Assembly: GCF_001905095.1 (NCBI RefSeq)
Contig: NZ_LWLS01000127.1
Location: 62,001 to 126,000 of the forward strand
Length of the DNA: 64,000 nt
Reading direction: 5' to 3'
DNA from: Micromonospora sp. CB01531
Lineage (GTDB): Bacteria; Actinomycetota; Actinomycetes; Mycobacteriales; Micromonosporaceae
Both the position numbers and the translations under genes were made by a program. Below are positions 53,285 to 61,330 of this stretch, one piece after another; position 1 is the first letter of the stretch; every line of letters begins with the position of its first letter. The notes below the pieces were generated by a model that searched no databases, was not told the DNA's origin, and saw only the letters and a program-made list of their open reading frames with translations.

Positions 53285-55149
53285 CCGCGTGCTCCCTCCG
53301 TGGTCGCCGTACCGGTCGGCACGGCCTCCCGCTCGAACCGTTCGGCGGCCTCGGTGATATGGCCCGCGGCGTTGATCAGGCCGATGTGCGAGAAGGCCTG
53401 CGGGAAGTTGCCGAGCTGCTCGCCGGTGGCCTGGTCGATCTGCTCGGCGTACAGGCCGAGGTCGTTGAGCCGGTCGGCGAGCTGCTCGAACAGCCGCCGC
53501 GCCCGGTCCAGCTCGCCGGCCTCGGCGAGGCAGCTGACCAGCCAGAACGAGCAGATCACGAAGCCCGCCGGGTCGGTGTCCCAGCGCCGCAGCAGGCCGT
53601 CGCGGGAGAGCCGGCGCTCCACCACGTCCATCGTCGACCGCATCCGCGGGTCGTCGGCCGGCAGGAAACCGACCAGCGGCATAATCAGCACCGAGGCGTC
53701 CAGATTGTCCGAGTCGAACGCCCCGGTGTACGCGCCGAGCCGGTCGTTCCAGCCCCGGGTGAGCACCGCTTGGCGCACCTCGTCCCGGGCCGCCGCCCAG
53801 CGGGCCACGTCGGCGTCGTCGCCGATCCGCCGCCCGAAGCGCACCGCCCGGTCCAGCGCGGTCCAGCACTGCACCTTGGACGACACGTAGTGCCGCTCGG
53901 CGTCGCGCGCCTCCCACATCCCGGCGTCCGGCCGGTGCCAGTCCCGGACCGCCCGATCCGCCAGGGCGTGCAGCAACTGGCGTACCTCGGGGGACATCGG
54001 GTCCAGGTAGTGCCGCATCAACCAGGCGGCGTCGAGGATCTCGCCGAGCACGTCGGTCTGCCGCTGCCGCCACGCGTCGTTCCCGATGAAGACCGGCCGA
54101 CTGCCGGCGTACCCGGAGAGATGGTCCAACTGGTGTTCGGTGAGGTCCCGCTCCCCGTGCACGCCGTACATGATCGGCACCGGCTCGTCGCCGATCCGGC
54201 CCATGGCCCGGGACACCCAGGCGAACTGCCGGTTGGCCTCGTCCGGACAGGCGGCCCGCCAGAGCGCCTGGAGGGTGAGGCTGAAGTCGCGTACCCAGAC
54301 GAAGCGGTAGTCGTAGTTGCGGTCACCGCCCAACTCCTCGGGGAGCGAGGTGGTGGCCGCGGCGACCACCGCGCCGCTGGGCTGGTAGATCATCCCCTGC
54401 ACCACTAACGCGCTGCGCCGCACCTGCTCGCGATACTCGCCCTGGTACTGGTCGCGATGCAGGTCGGCCCAGGACCGCCACCCGGCGACCGTGTCGGCCA
54501 CCACCCGGTCGGCGTCGGGCACGTCGGGTGGACGGCCGGAGTAGGTGTCGGCGTGGCCGAGCGTGAAATGGTGGCGGCTGCCGGCACGAGCGGTGAACCC
54601 CCCGGTGGCCTCGCCGTCCCCGAGGTCCAGCGGAACGTTGGCCCGCAGGCTCAACCGGCAGGTGCCGGCGGTGGCCTGGATCTGCCCGTCGGATTCGGTG
54701 AGGTACGCGCTGACCCGCCCGTACTCGAAGCGGGGCTGGTACTGCACCCGCATCGGGACCTCGCCGGTAAGTCCCTCGACCAGCCGGGCGAGAACACGCG
54801 GTGAACGCAGACCGATCTCGTGGCCGCACGCCCCGGACTCCAGCGCCAACGCATCGGTCACCGCCACGGAGCCGGTCCGGGTGGTGAAGACGGTACGCAG
54901 CACGAGCGTGTCGTCCAGGTAGGACCGTTCCGTGGCGAAGTCCTCCTCGGGGCGAATGGTCCAGTGCCCGGCGCGGTCGTCCAGCAGCCGCCCGAAGACG
55001 GAGGGCCCGTCGAAGCGCGGTGGGCACCACCAGTTGACCGCACCGGCCTGGTCGACCAGTGCCGCGCTGAGGCCGTCCGCCAGGAACCCGTGCTCGGCTA
55101 TCCGCCCGCTCTCCACGACTCCCTGCCTACCCGGCTGGACCGGCGGCAT
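53281..55149 (-). CDS. Glycoside hydrolase family 15 protein
   Basis: 622 residues. N-terminal domain (AEHGFLADGLSAALVDQAGA, VNWWCPPRFDGPSVFG) and an (alpha/alpha)6 catalytic region with YDYRFVWVRDFSLTLQAL, SGYAGSRPVFIGNDAW and a late FVICSFWLVSCLAEAGELD segment, all typical of bacterial GH15 glucoamylase- or trehalase-like proteins. Trehalose or glucan metabolism is likely. Start ATG 55149 lacks a strong ribosome site. Confidence 0.9.
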   Translation of the reverse strand: MPPVQPGRQGVVESGRIAEHGFLADGLSAALVDQAGAVNWWCPPRFDGPSVFGRLLDDRAGHWTIRPEEDFATERSYLDDTLVLRTVFTTRTGSVAVTDALALESGACGHEIGLRSPRVLARLVEGLTGEVPMRVQYQPRFEYGRVSAYLTESDGQIQATAGTCRLSLRANVPLDLGDGEATGGFTARAGSRHHFTLGHADTYSGRPPDVPDADRVVADTVAGWRSWADLHRDQYQGEYREQVRRSALVVQGMIYQPSGAVVAAATTSLPEELGGDRNYDYRFVWVRDFSLTLQALWRAACPDEANRQFAWVSRAMGRIGDEPVPIMYGVHGERDLTEHQLDHLSGYAGSRPVFIGNDAWRQRQTDVLGEILDAAWLMRHYLDPMSPEVRQLLHALADRAVRDWHRPDAGMWEARDAERHYVSSKVQCWTALDRAVRFGRRIGDDADVARWAAARDEVRQAVLTRGWNDRLGAYTGAFDSDNLDASVLIMPLVGFLPADDPRMRSTMDVVERRLSRDGLLRRWDTDPAGFVICSFWLVSCLAEAGELDRARRLFEQLADRLNDLGLYAEQIDQATGEQLGNFPQAFSHIGLINAAGHITEAAERFEREAVPTGTATTEGARG

Positions 55150-55220
55150 GTGCGGCGACGGCCCCGGCGTTACCGCCCGTCATGGGTGGGAAACCGGGCG
55201 GTTGACGAAGGAGGACGCTC

Positions 55221-55808
55221 ATGACCAGACCCTCGACTCCGTCCCCGGCCTGGCGGCCCGGGATGCCGGGCGGCTCCAACCTCCCGTCCGGCCCGGGCGG
55301 TCAACCGGCCGCGCCGAGCGGGGACGGCCACGGGCCGGAGACGGGTCCACCGACCGTCACGATCGGCACGTACCCGGACTATCCGTCCGCACAGCGCGTG
55401 GTGGACTATCTGGCCGACAACCGGTTCCCGGTGGAGCACGCGGCGATCATCGGCACCAACCTCACCCTGGTGGAGACGGTGATGGGCCGAATGACCACGG
55501 GCCGGGCCGCGCTGATCGGCGCGGGGACCGGCGCCTGGTTCGGGCTCTTCATCGGCCTGCTGTTCGGCATCTTCACGGCCGGGAACTGGCTCGCGGTGAT
55601 CGTGGTCGGGTTGGTGATCGGCGCGATCTGGGGTGCCGTGTTCGGCGCGGTGGTCCACGCGATGACCGGGGGCCAGCGGGACTTCACCTCGGCCAGTTCG
55701 CTGCGCGCCAGCCAGTACGCCGTGACCGTGCACGCCGACCTGGCCGACCAGGCCCGGCAGTTGCTCGGCCGGATGCACCTGACACCGACCGGCGCGACCG
55801 CCCGGTAG
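55221..55808 (+). CDS. General-stress-type membrane protein
   Basis: 195 residues, ATG behind AAGGAGG. Pro/Gly-rich N-terminus, then GTYPDYPSAQRVVDYLADNR (the YflT/GSP17M-type domain), two glycine-rich membrane spans (AALIGAGTGAWFGLFIGLLF; LAVIVVGLVIGAIWGAVFGA) and a C-terminal domain. Actinobacterial homologues are stress-induced; specific role unknown. Confidence 0.82.
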   Translation: MTRPSTPSPAWRPGMPGGSNLPSGPGGQPAAPSGDGHGPETGPPTVTIGTYPDYPSAQRVVDYLADNRFPVEHAAIIGTNLTLVETVMGRMTTGRAALIGAGTGAWFGLFIGLLFGIFTAGNWLAVIVVGLVIGAIWGAVFGAVVHAMTGGQRDFTSASSLRASQYAVTVHADLADQARQLLGRMHLTPTGATAR

Positions 55809-55852
55809 CCGACCGGTACCAGCGGAGAGGGCCCCCGCGCGGGGCCAGGTTT

Positions 55853-55907
55853 GATCATGAGGTTAGCGGCACTCCTAGAGATCCAACTCGCCGCCAACCT
55901 CATGATC
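55853..55907. repeat. Dispersed 55-bp inverted repeat, copy 2
   Basis: Same length and arms as copy 1 at 52417-52471 with one arm change (GATCATGAGGTTAGC). Lies between convergent genes, and may act as a terminator or IHF-type site. Confidence 0.8.
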
Positions 55908-55936
55908 AACGCTGGAAACGGGCAGCGGGCCAGGTG

Positions 55937-56524
55937 TCAGGCCCGGTACGCCAGTTCCCCGGCCCGGATCGGGACGTCGAGGCGGTTCTCCGGCGGGGCG
56001 AGCGGGCAGGCCCAGCGGTCGTCGTACGCACAGCTCGGGTTGTAGAGGTAGTTGGCGTCGAGGCGGATCCGCCCGCCGGGCAGCACGGTCAGGCCGCGCC
56101 CGAAGGTGCCCTTCACCGTGTCGGTCAGGTAGCGCCCACCGCCGTACGTCTCGGTGCCGCAGGTGGCGTCGCGCAGGGGCACGAACAGCCCACCCCCGTA
56201 CGCCTCGATCCACCACACGGTGAGCGGGCCCCACGGGGTCTCGGCCACCGCGGCCCGGCGGTACCGGACGACCCCGTCGGGCCCGCCGGTGTCGATGGTC
56301 TCCGTGCCCGAGGCGGGCCGCAGCGGCGCCTCGACCACGGCCGCCGGATCGGGCGGGAACCAGCGCAGCCCGGGGAAGCCGGCCCGGTCGGCGGCCGGCA
56401 GCGGGCTGCACGGGTGCGAGCGGAACAGTTCGTCGCGGGCGGCCCGGAACCCGGCCAGGTCCAGGTCGGCGAGGTAGAGCCGGGCCACCCGCTCCCGCCA
56501 GTCGAGCAGGTCGAGATCATCCAC
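55937..56524 (-). CDS. DUF1684 family protein
   Basis: 195 residues. WRERVARLYLADLDLAGFRA, LRWFPPDPAAVVEAPLRPAS and LDANYLYNPSCAYDDRWACP match DUF1684, a beta-rich family of unknown biochemical role. The conserved NPSCAY and CPLAPPENRLD segments are intact. Convergent with the stress-type gene, divergent from the MarR gene. Confidence 0.88.
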   Translation of the reverse strand: MDDLDLLDWRERVARLYLADLDLAGFRAARDELFRSHPCSPLPAADRAGFPGLRWFPPDPAAVVEAPLRPASGTETIDTGGPDGVVRYRRAAVAETPWGPLTVWWIEAYGGGLFVPLRDATCGTETYGGGRYLTDTVKGTFGRGLTVLPGGRIRLDANYLYNPSCAYDDRWACPLAPPENRLDVPIRAGELAYRA

Positions 56525-56560
56525 CCCCCGACCCTAGCCCGGGCAGCGGAATCCGGAGCT

Positions 56561-56655
56561 GGTTCAAATTCCAAACTCCTACCCAGCACCACCCGCTGTC
56601 GCGCTGCTCACACGCATTGCACGGCACTTGTTTAAATTTGAAGTAGTGCTACTGT
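56561..56655 (+). promoter_or_regulatory. MarR promoter and operators
   Basis: -35 TTGTTT (56628-56633), 16-bp spacer, -10 TACTGT (56650-56655). TTTAAATTTGAA (56631-56642) lies over the promoter and a related GTTCAAATTCCAAAC at 56562-56576; both look like MarR-type operators, so the gene is probably autoregulated. Confidence 0.62.
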
Positions 56656-56662
56656 CATAGCC

Positions 56663-57145
56663 GTGACCGAGAGCCTGAGCCCCGAGCGGATGACCGCCTG
56701 GCGCGCCTACATCGAGGCGAGCCAGCGGCTCTTCACCCAGCTCGAGGACGACCTGCGCGCCGACAGCGAGCTGACCTTCGCCGACTACCACGTGCTGGTC
56801 CTGCTCTCCGAGGCGCCGGGGCAGCGGCTGCGGATGGGCGAGCTGGCCAGCCGGCTGGTGTTCTCGCCGAGCCGGCTGACGTACCAGATCTCCTCGATGC
56901 AGAAGCGCGGCCTGGTCGCCCGGCAGTCCTGCCCGGAGGACCGGCGCGGCAGCGAGGCCGTGCTGACCGCGGCCGGCCTGCTGGCGCTGCGCGAGGCCGC
57001 GCCGCACCACCTGCGCTCCGTGCGCACCCACCTGATCGACGACCTCGACGACGCCGAGGTCGCCTGCCTCACCCGGGTCTTCGAGCGGCTCGGCCGGCGC
57101 CTGCGCGCCGACCGCGACGCGTCGTCCACCCCGGCCGACAAGTAA
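56663..57145 (+). CDS. MarR-family transcriptional regulator
   Basis: 160 residues, GTG start. Winged helix: FADYHVLVLLSEAPGQRLRM, GELASRLVFSPSRLTYQISS, then wing and RRGSEAVLTAAG. The neighbouring pirin gene 10 bases downstream is its likely target along with its own promoter; this MarR-pirin pairing is common and often answers flavonoids or phenolics. Confidence 0.92.
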   Translation: MTESLSPERMTAWRAYIEASQRLFTQLEDDLRADSELTFADYHVLVLLSEAPGQRLRMGELASRLVFSPSRLTYQISSMQKRGLVARQSCPEDRRGSEAVLTAAGLLALREAAPHHLRSVRTHLIDDLDDAEVACLTRVFERLGRRLRADRDASSTPADK

Positions 57146-57155
57146 GGAGCCCGCG

Positions 57156-58139
57156 ATGCCCGCCATCACCGTCGACGACGTCCTCGTCCTCCCCCGCCTG
57201 CCGCAGCTGGACGAGTCCACCACCTTCCGTCCGGTCCGCCGGCTGACCACCGCCCCGAGCGGATACGAGGGCGAGGGCTTCCCGGTCCGCCGGGCCTTCG
57301 CCGGGGTTCCGCTGACCGAACTGGACCCGTTCGTCCACCTCGACCAGATGGGCGAGGTCGACTACGCGCCGGGTGAGCCGAAGGGGACCCCCTGGCACCC
57401 GCACCGCGGCTTCGAGACGGTGACCTACATGATCGACGGGATCATGGACCACCAGGACTCGCAGGGCGGCGGCGGCACCATCACCGACGGCGACACCCAG
57501 TGGATGACGGCTGGCAGCGGCCTGCTCCACATCGAGGCGCCGCCGGAGCACCTGGTGATGAGCGGCGGCCTCTTCCACGGCCTGCAGCTCTGGGTCAACC
57601 TGCCCCGGGTGGCGAAGATGAACCCGCCGCGCTACCAGGACATCCGCGGCCGGGAATCGGCGCTGCTGACCACGCCTGACGGTGGCGCGCTGATCCGAGT
57701 GATCGCCGGGGAGATCGCCGGGCACCGGGGCCCGGGCTCAACCCACACCCCGATCACCATCGCGCACGTGACGCTGCAGCCCGGCGCGGAGCTGAGCCTG
57801 CCCTGGCGGCCAGACTTCAACGCGCTGGTCTACGTGCTGGCTGGCCGGGGCACGGTGGGCAGCGACCGCCGCCCGATCCACGTCGGCCAGCTCGCGGTGC
57901 ACGGCCCGGGCGACGCGCTACGGGTCACCGCCGACGCGAAGCACGGCAACACCCCGGCCCTGGAGCTCTACATCATGGGCGGGCAGCCGATCCGGGAGCC
58001 GGTCGCGCACTACGGCCCGTTCGTGATGAACACCCGGGACGAGCTGGTCCAGGCGTTCGAGGACTTCCAGGCCGGCCGGCTCGGCGTGATCCCGGCCGGG
58101 CGGATGCCGCACACCGACGGCGAGGACTCCCGCCCCTGA
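57156..58139 (+). CDS. Pirin family protein
   Basis: 327 residues, ATG behind AAGGAG. Cupin metal site in GTPWHPHRGFETVTYM (HxHR), with a second part in GLLHIEAPPEHLVMSG; a second cupin domain follows (about 190-290). Bacterial pirins can oxidise quercetin-like compounds. Coexpressed with the upstream MarR regulator. Confidence 0.92.
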   Translation: MPAITVDDVLVLPRLPQLDESTTFRPVRRLTTAPSGYEGEGFPVRRAFAGVPLTELDPFVHLDQMGEVDYAPGEPKGTPWHPHRGFETVTYMIDGIMDHQDSQGGGGTITDGDTQWMTAGSGLLHIEAPPEHLVMSGGLFHGLQLWVNLPRVAKMNPPRYQDIRGRESALLTTPDGGALIRVIAGEIAGHRGPGSTHTPITIAHVTLQPGAELSLPWRPDFNALVYVLAGRGTVGSDRRPIHVGQLAVHGPGDALRVTADAKHGNTPALELYIMGGQPIREPVAHYGPFVMNTRDELVQAFEDFQAGRLGVIPAGRMPHTDGEDSRP

Positions 58140-58191
58140 CCGATCCGCGCAGCACGGGCGTCCCGGGGCAACCCGGGGCGCCCGCCGGCGC

Positions 58192-58320
58192 TCAGGAGAC
58201 GGCGAAGATGCCGACCACGCCCAGGATCACCATCACCAAGACCGCCACCAGCGCACCCCGCTCCCCCTCCACCGCCGGCGCGCGGTGCTCGGTCACGGTG
58301 TTCGTCGTCTCGGCGGACAT
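58192..58320 (-). CDS. Small membrane protein, 42 residues
   Basis: ATG 58320 with GAGGAGG upstream. A charged N-terminus (SAETTNTVTEHRAP) and one span (ALVAVLVMVILGVVGIFAVS). Fits the small DUF6458-like or other actinobacterial single-span proteins; function unknown. Confidence 0.65.
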   Translation of the reverse strand: MSAETTNTVTEHRAPAVEGERGALVAVLVMVILGVVGIFAVS

Positions 58321-58457
58321 GGTGCGGCCTCCTCGGTGGGGCGGTACAGGGTCGCGGCGGGACCCACGGGAGGGCCGGCCGACCAGGGGCGGTCAGCGTG
58401 CGGGGCCGTCTCGGGGGGCCTACCGTGAGGCCGGGGTCGACCTCGGGAGGCTGGAAC

Positions 58458-58760
58458 GTGGCGATGCGGGACTGGTTCTTCACCGCACAGGAACGTGCCA
58501 ACCCGGGGTCTGAGTTACCCGTCTGGACGACCGGAAACCTCGCCGAGCCGCTCATTCACGGCGCTGCCTACTTTGACCGGCTGGTCCGCGAGGTGGCAAC
58601 GCTAAAGGCCGATGACCACCTGTTCTTCACCGACTCGCGCTGGCCGGAGGCCGGTGGCGGCCGGCGGCTGGTCCAGCGCGACCGGCAGCGCCGGGTAGGC
58701 GAACGACACCCGGGGCGAGTACAGGCCGCCGCAGATGGTGAGCGGGTTGGCCGGGCGTAA
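58458..58760 (+). pseudogene. Truncated phospholipase-D-like gene
   Basis: Starts at GTG 58458 behind GGGAGG. The protein begins VAMRDWFFTAQERANPGSEL and runs to DDHLFFTDSRW, the N-terminus of a PLD-superfamily protein (usual HLFFTDWRGD). After about 58640 the frame enters sequence antisense to the neighbouring gene and loses similarity; no HKD motif remains. A deletion probably removed the rest. Confidence 0.7.
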
Positions 58761-59342
58761 CGGATAGACCGGGTGTGCCGGGACGAGGAACTCCACCGAC
58801 TCGACCTCAAACGGGGTCACCGGTTCGGCCACGTACGGGAATTCGGCGCTGAGCAGCCCGCCGCCCCAGGCGGTCAGGTACCGGTGATGCCCGCTGAACA
58901 CCCGGCAGCCGGTGTCCCCGACGCGGGCGATCGTACGGATGAGCGGAGCCCCGTTCGCGTGGGTCTCCGCGGTCAACTGCTCGCCTCGCAGGTCGAGCCA
59001 GGTATCCCCGGGCGTCACCGGGACGCCCCGGGCGGCGGAGTAGTCGCGGACCCGGGGGCTGGAGGCGAAGTAGTGGGTCCACAGGCCGCCGGGGGTGTCC
59101 CCGGCGGGCGGCGGGTCGATGCCGTCGAGCGCGATGCCGAGGTAGGTGAGGGAGTGCGCGCCGAGGCCGGAGGTCTGCGTCGCGTCGTCCACCACGTACT
59201 GGCAGAGGAACACCTGGCAGTCGGGGCGGGGACATGCCCCGGCGGGCAGTACCGCCGCGACCGCGTCGGGGTCCGCCGGGAGCCAGCTGAACTGCAGCAT
59301 CCGGGCGTTGAGGACGAGTTGCGGAGCGGCGGGGTCGAGCAC
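58602..59342 (-). CDS. Acetoacetate-decarboxylase-like protein, 3' end altered
   Basis: 246 residues, GTG behind GGAGG. The body (VLPAGACPRPDCQVFLCQYV, SSPRVRDYSAARGVPVTPGD, FEVESVEFLVPAHPVYPL) reads like the acetoacetate decarboxylase superfamily. The last 15-20 residues are antisense to the PLD fragment, so the original end was replaced at the same junction. May still be functional. Confidence 0.68.
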   Translation of the reverse strand: MLDPAAPQLVLNARMLQFSWLPADPDAVAAVLPAGACPRPDCQVFLCQYVVDDATQTSGLGAHSLTYLGIALDGIDPPPAGDTPGGLWTHYFASSPRVRDYSAARGVPVTPGDTWLDLRGEQLTAETHANGAPLIRTIARVGDTGCRVFSGHHRYLTAWGGGLLSAEFPYVAEPVTPFEVESVEFLVPAHPVYPLRPANPLTICGGLYSPRVSFAYPALPVALDQPPAATGLRPARVGEEQVVIGL

Positions 59343-59688
59343 GGTGTGCCTCCCGTATACGGCTACCCCGTGACGCTACGAGCGGTCTCACCGACGAGAC
59401 AACGACCGAAAGTCGACAATGCGAGCCGAATGTCAGCTTCTTCGTTGACCGCTCGGTTGAGCTGCACCACCGAAGCGGATACCCGAAACGGACTCGAACT
59501 ACAGGCCGCCGCCAGGCCGCGATGTCCCAATGTCGCCGGATAAGGCAGATAAGATCCCATAAGTACATCGTACTTTCGGCTAGATTTCTTCCGGACGATC
59601 GGGTTACGGTGACTCCCGAACGTACGAGCTGAAGCTCAATCGACGCGTCACGCCTTTCCTTCGCGGACGAGGTGCAGGGAGGACCACC
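59343..59688. other. Intergenic region, 346 bases
   Basis: No gene is supported. It holds the 5' regions of the divergent decarboxylase-like and sigma factor genes. A possible alternative-sigma promoter for the sigma gene may lie here, but I could not place boxes with confidence. Confidence 0.6.
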
Positions 59689-60510
59689 ATGACCGCGCAC
59701 ACGATCAGCGAGCAGGCGACCACACCGTCCACCACCGGGAATCTCGACCCGGGCGCCCTCACCGACAGCGCCGCCGACCTGCTCAACGCGATGGCGGCGC
59801 TGCCCGCCAACCACCCGTCGCGCCCCGCGCTGCGCGACCGGGCGATCGAGGCCTGGCTGCCGCTCGCAAACCACCTCGCCCACCGCTACAGCGGCCGGGG
59901 CGAGCCCACCGACGACCTGGCGCAGACCGCCGCCGTCGGGCTGATCAAGGCGATCGACAAGTTCGACCCCTCCCGGGGCGTCGACTTCGCCGGCTACGCC
60001 ATCCCGACCATCATCGGCGAGCTCAAGCGGCACTTCCGCGACCGGACCTGGGACATCCGGGTGCCCCGGCGCCTCCAGGAGCTGAGGCTGGCCATCTCCG
60101 ATGCCAACAGCGCGCTGCTGCAGACCCTCGGCCGCTCGCCGACGGTCGCCGACATCGCCGCCCACCTCAAGCTCACCGAGGAAGAGGTGCTGGAGGGTCT
60201 GGAAGGCGCCCGCGCCTACAACGCGGTGTCGCTGTCCACCCCGACCGGCGACGGCGACCGCGCCACCGAGCTGGGCGACATGCTCGGCGGCGAGGACGGC
60301 GAATTCGAGCTGGCCGAGCTGCGGGTCGCCCTGGGCCCGGCGCTCGCCACGCTGGACGAGCGGGAGCAGAAGATCCTCACCCTGCGGTTCTACGGCAACC
60401 TGACCCAGTCCCAGATCGCCGAGCAGATCGGCGTGTCACAGATGCACGTGTCCCGGCTGCTGGCCCGGGCGCTGACGAGGCTGCGCGGGCAGCTCGACGG
60501 AGCGTACTGA
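59689..60510 (+). CDS. SigB/SigF-family RNA polymerase sigma factor
   Basis: 273 residues, ATG behind GGGAGG. Region 2 (EPTDDLAQTAAVGLIKAIDK, FDPSRGVDFAGYAIPTIIGE, KRHFRDRTWDIRVPRR), region 3 and region 4 (LDEREQKILTLRFYGNLTQS, QIAEQIGVSQMHVSRLL) are complete. Group 3 stress or differentiation sigma, usually controlled by an anti-sigma kinase; none is adjacent. Confidence 0.93.
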   Translation: MTAHTISEQATTPSTTGNLDPGALTDSAADLLNAMAALPANHPSRPALRDRAIEAWLPLANHLAHRYSGRGEPTDDLAQTAAVGLIKAIDKFDPSRGVDFAGYAIPTIIGELKRHFRDRTWDIRVPRRLQELRLAISDANSALLQTLGRSPTVADIAAHLKLTEEEVLEGLEGARAYNAVSLSTPTGDGDRATELGDMLGGEDGEFELAELRVALGPALATLDEREQKILTLRFYGNLTQSQIAEQIGVSQMHVSRLLARALTRLRGQLDGAY

Positions 60511-60520
60511 CGGGGTGGAC

Positions 60521-60554
60521 GACGGTGGTCGGGCCGGCGGGCCCGACCACCGTC
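60521..60554. terminator. Terminator after sigma factor gene
   Basis: GACGGTGGTCGGGC pairs perfectly with GCCCGACCACCGTC around a six-base loop. Confidence 0.88.
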
Positions 60555-60658
60555 GCGTCCACGCGGCCCGGTCGGCGGTTCGCCGACTGGGCCGTACCCG
60601 GTTTCCGGCACGTCGACCCGGGCCGCATCGACAGCCGCGCACCGGCGGCGCGCACCGC

Positions 60659-61249
60659 TCAGCCGAGCGGGTCGCGCCACATCGGATAGAAGGGGGCGCC
60701 GTCCGGAACACGGAACGGCTCGGCGGCCCGGTAGCCGTGCCGGGCGTACAGGTCGCGGCTGCGCTCGCTGCTCGCCTCCAGGTACGCGGGCACGCCTTCG
60801 GCGTCGAGCAGGCCGTGATGGTGCCGCAGCAGCGCGTTGCCCAGGCCCCGCCCCTGGCGTTCCGGCGCGACCGCCAGAAACGCCAGATGGTGGTGGTCGG
60901 CGTGCGGGTGGTGTGCCTCCAACAGCTTGTCGAGGTGCTGGAACCGCGGCGTCCACTCGCCGCAGGCGGCGGCGAGCCGGGCGTCGTAGTCGGCCGGCGG
61001 CGGGGCCGGTTCGCCGGTCTGCGGGAACCAGACCGCGACGCCCGCCCGGTCCGCGGTGCCGTGCACGATCCCGTGCCGCATCGCATGGTCGACCAGGATC
61101 TCGAAGTTGTCGGCGAGCACCGCCTCCCGCTTCGCCTCGTCCGGCACGAGCCACCGGGTGACGGCCAGCAGCCGGAAGGTCCGGGCGATCCGCTCGGCGA
61201 CCCACCGGGTCTCCGCCGGGCCGAGCCGCTCGATCGGCACGTCACTCAT
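60659..61249 (-). CDS. GNAT family N-acetyltransferase
   Basis: 196 residues, ATG 61249. HHLAFLAVAPERQGRGLGNA is the acetyl-CoA-binding motif A; YLEASSERSRDLYARHGYR is motif B. Substrate unknown. Reads in the same direction as the permease upstream, after the 70-bp linker. Confidence 0.9.
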   Translation of the reverse strand: MSDVPIERLGPAETRWVAERIARTFRLLAVTRWLVPDEAKREAVLADNFEILVDHAMRHGIVHGTADRAGVAVWFPQTGEPAPPPADYDARLAAACGEWTPRFQHLDKLLEAHHPHADHHHLAFLAVAPERQGRGLGNALLRHHHGLLDAEGVPAYLEASSERSRDLYARHGYRAAEPFRVPDGAPFYPMWRDPLG

Positions 61250-61330
61250 GCCGTCACCTCGCTCCGCTCGGCGCCGCCATGAGGCACCCCGGCACTGCAC
61301 TGACGATTCGCTCGCTCATGCCGTCACCTC
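61245..61330. repeat. 70-bp linker flanked by a 16-bp direct repeat
   Basis: CTCATGCCGTCACCTC occurs at 61245-61260 and 61315-61330. Each copy carries the ribosome site and ATG of the junction. Between them a 21-codon frame (61254-61319, minus) begins MSERIVSAVPGCLMAAPSGA. It looks like a short inserted element that duplicated its target at a permease-acetyltransferase junction. Confidence 0.55.
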
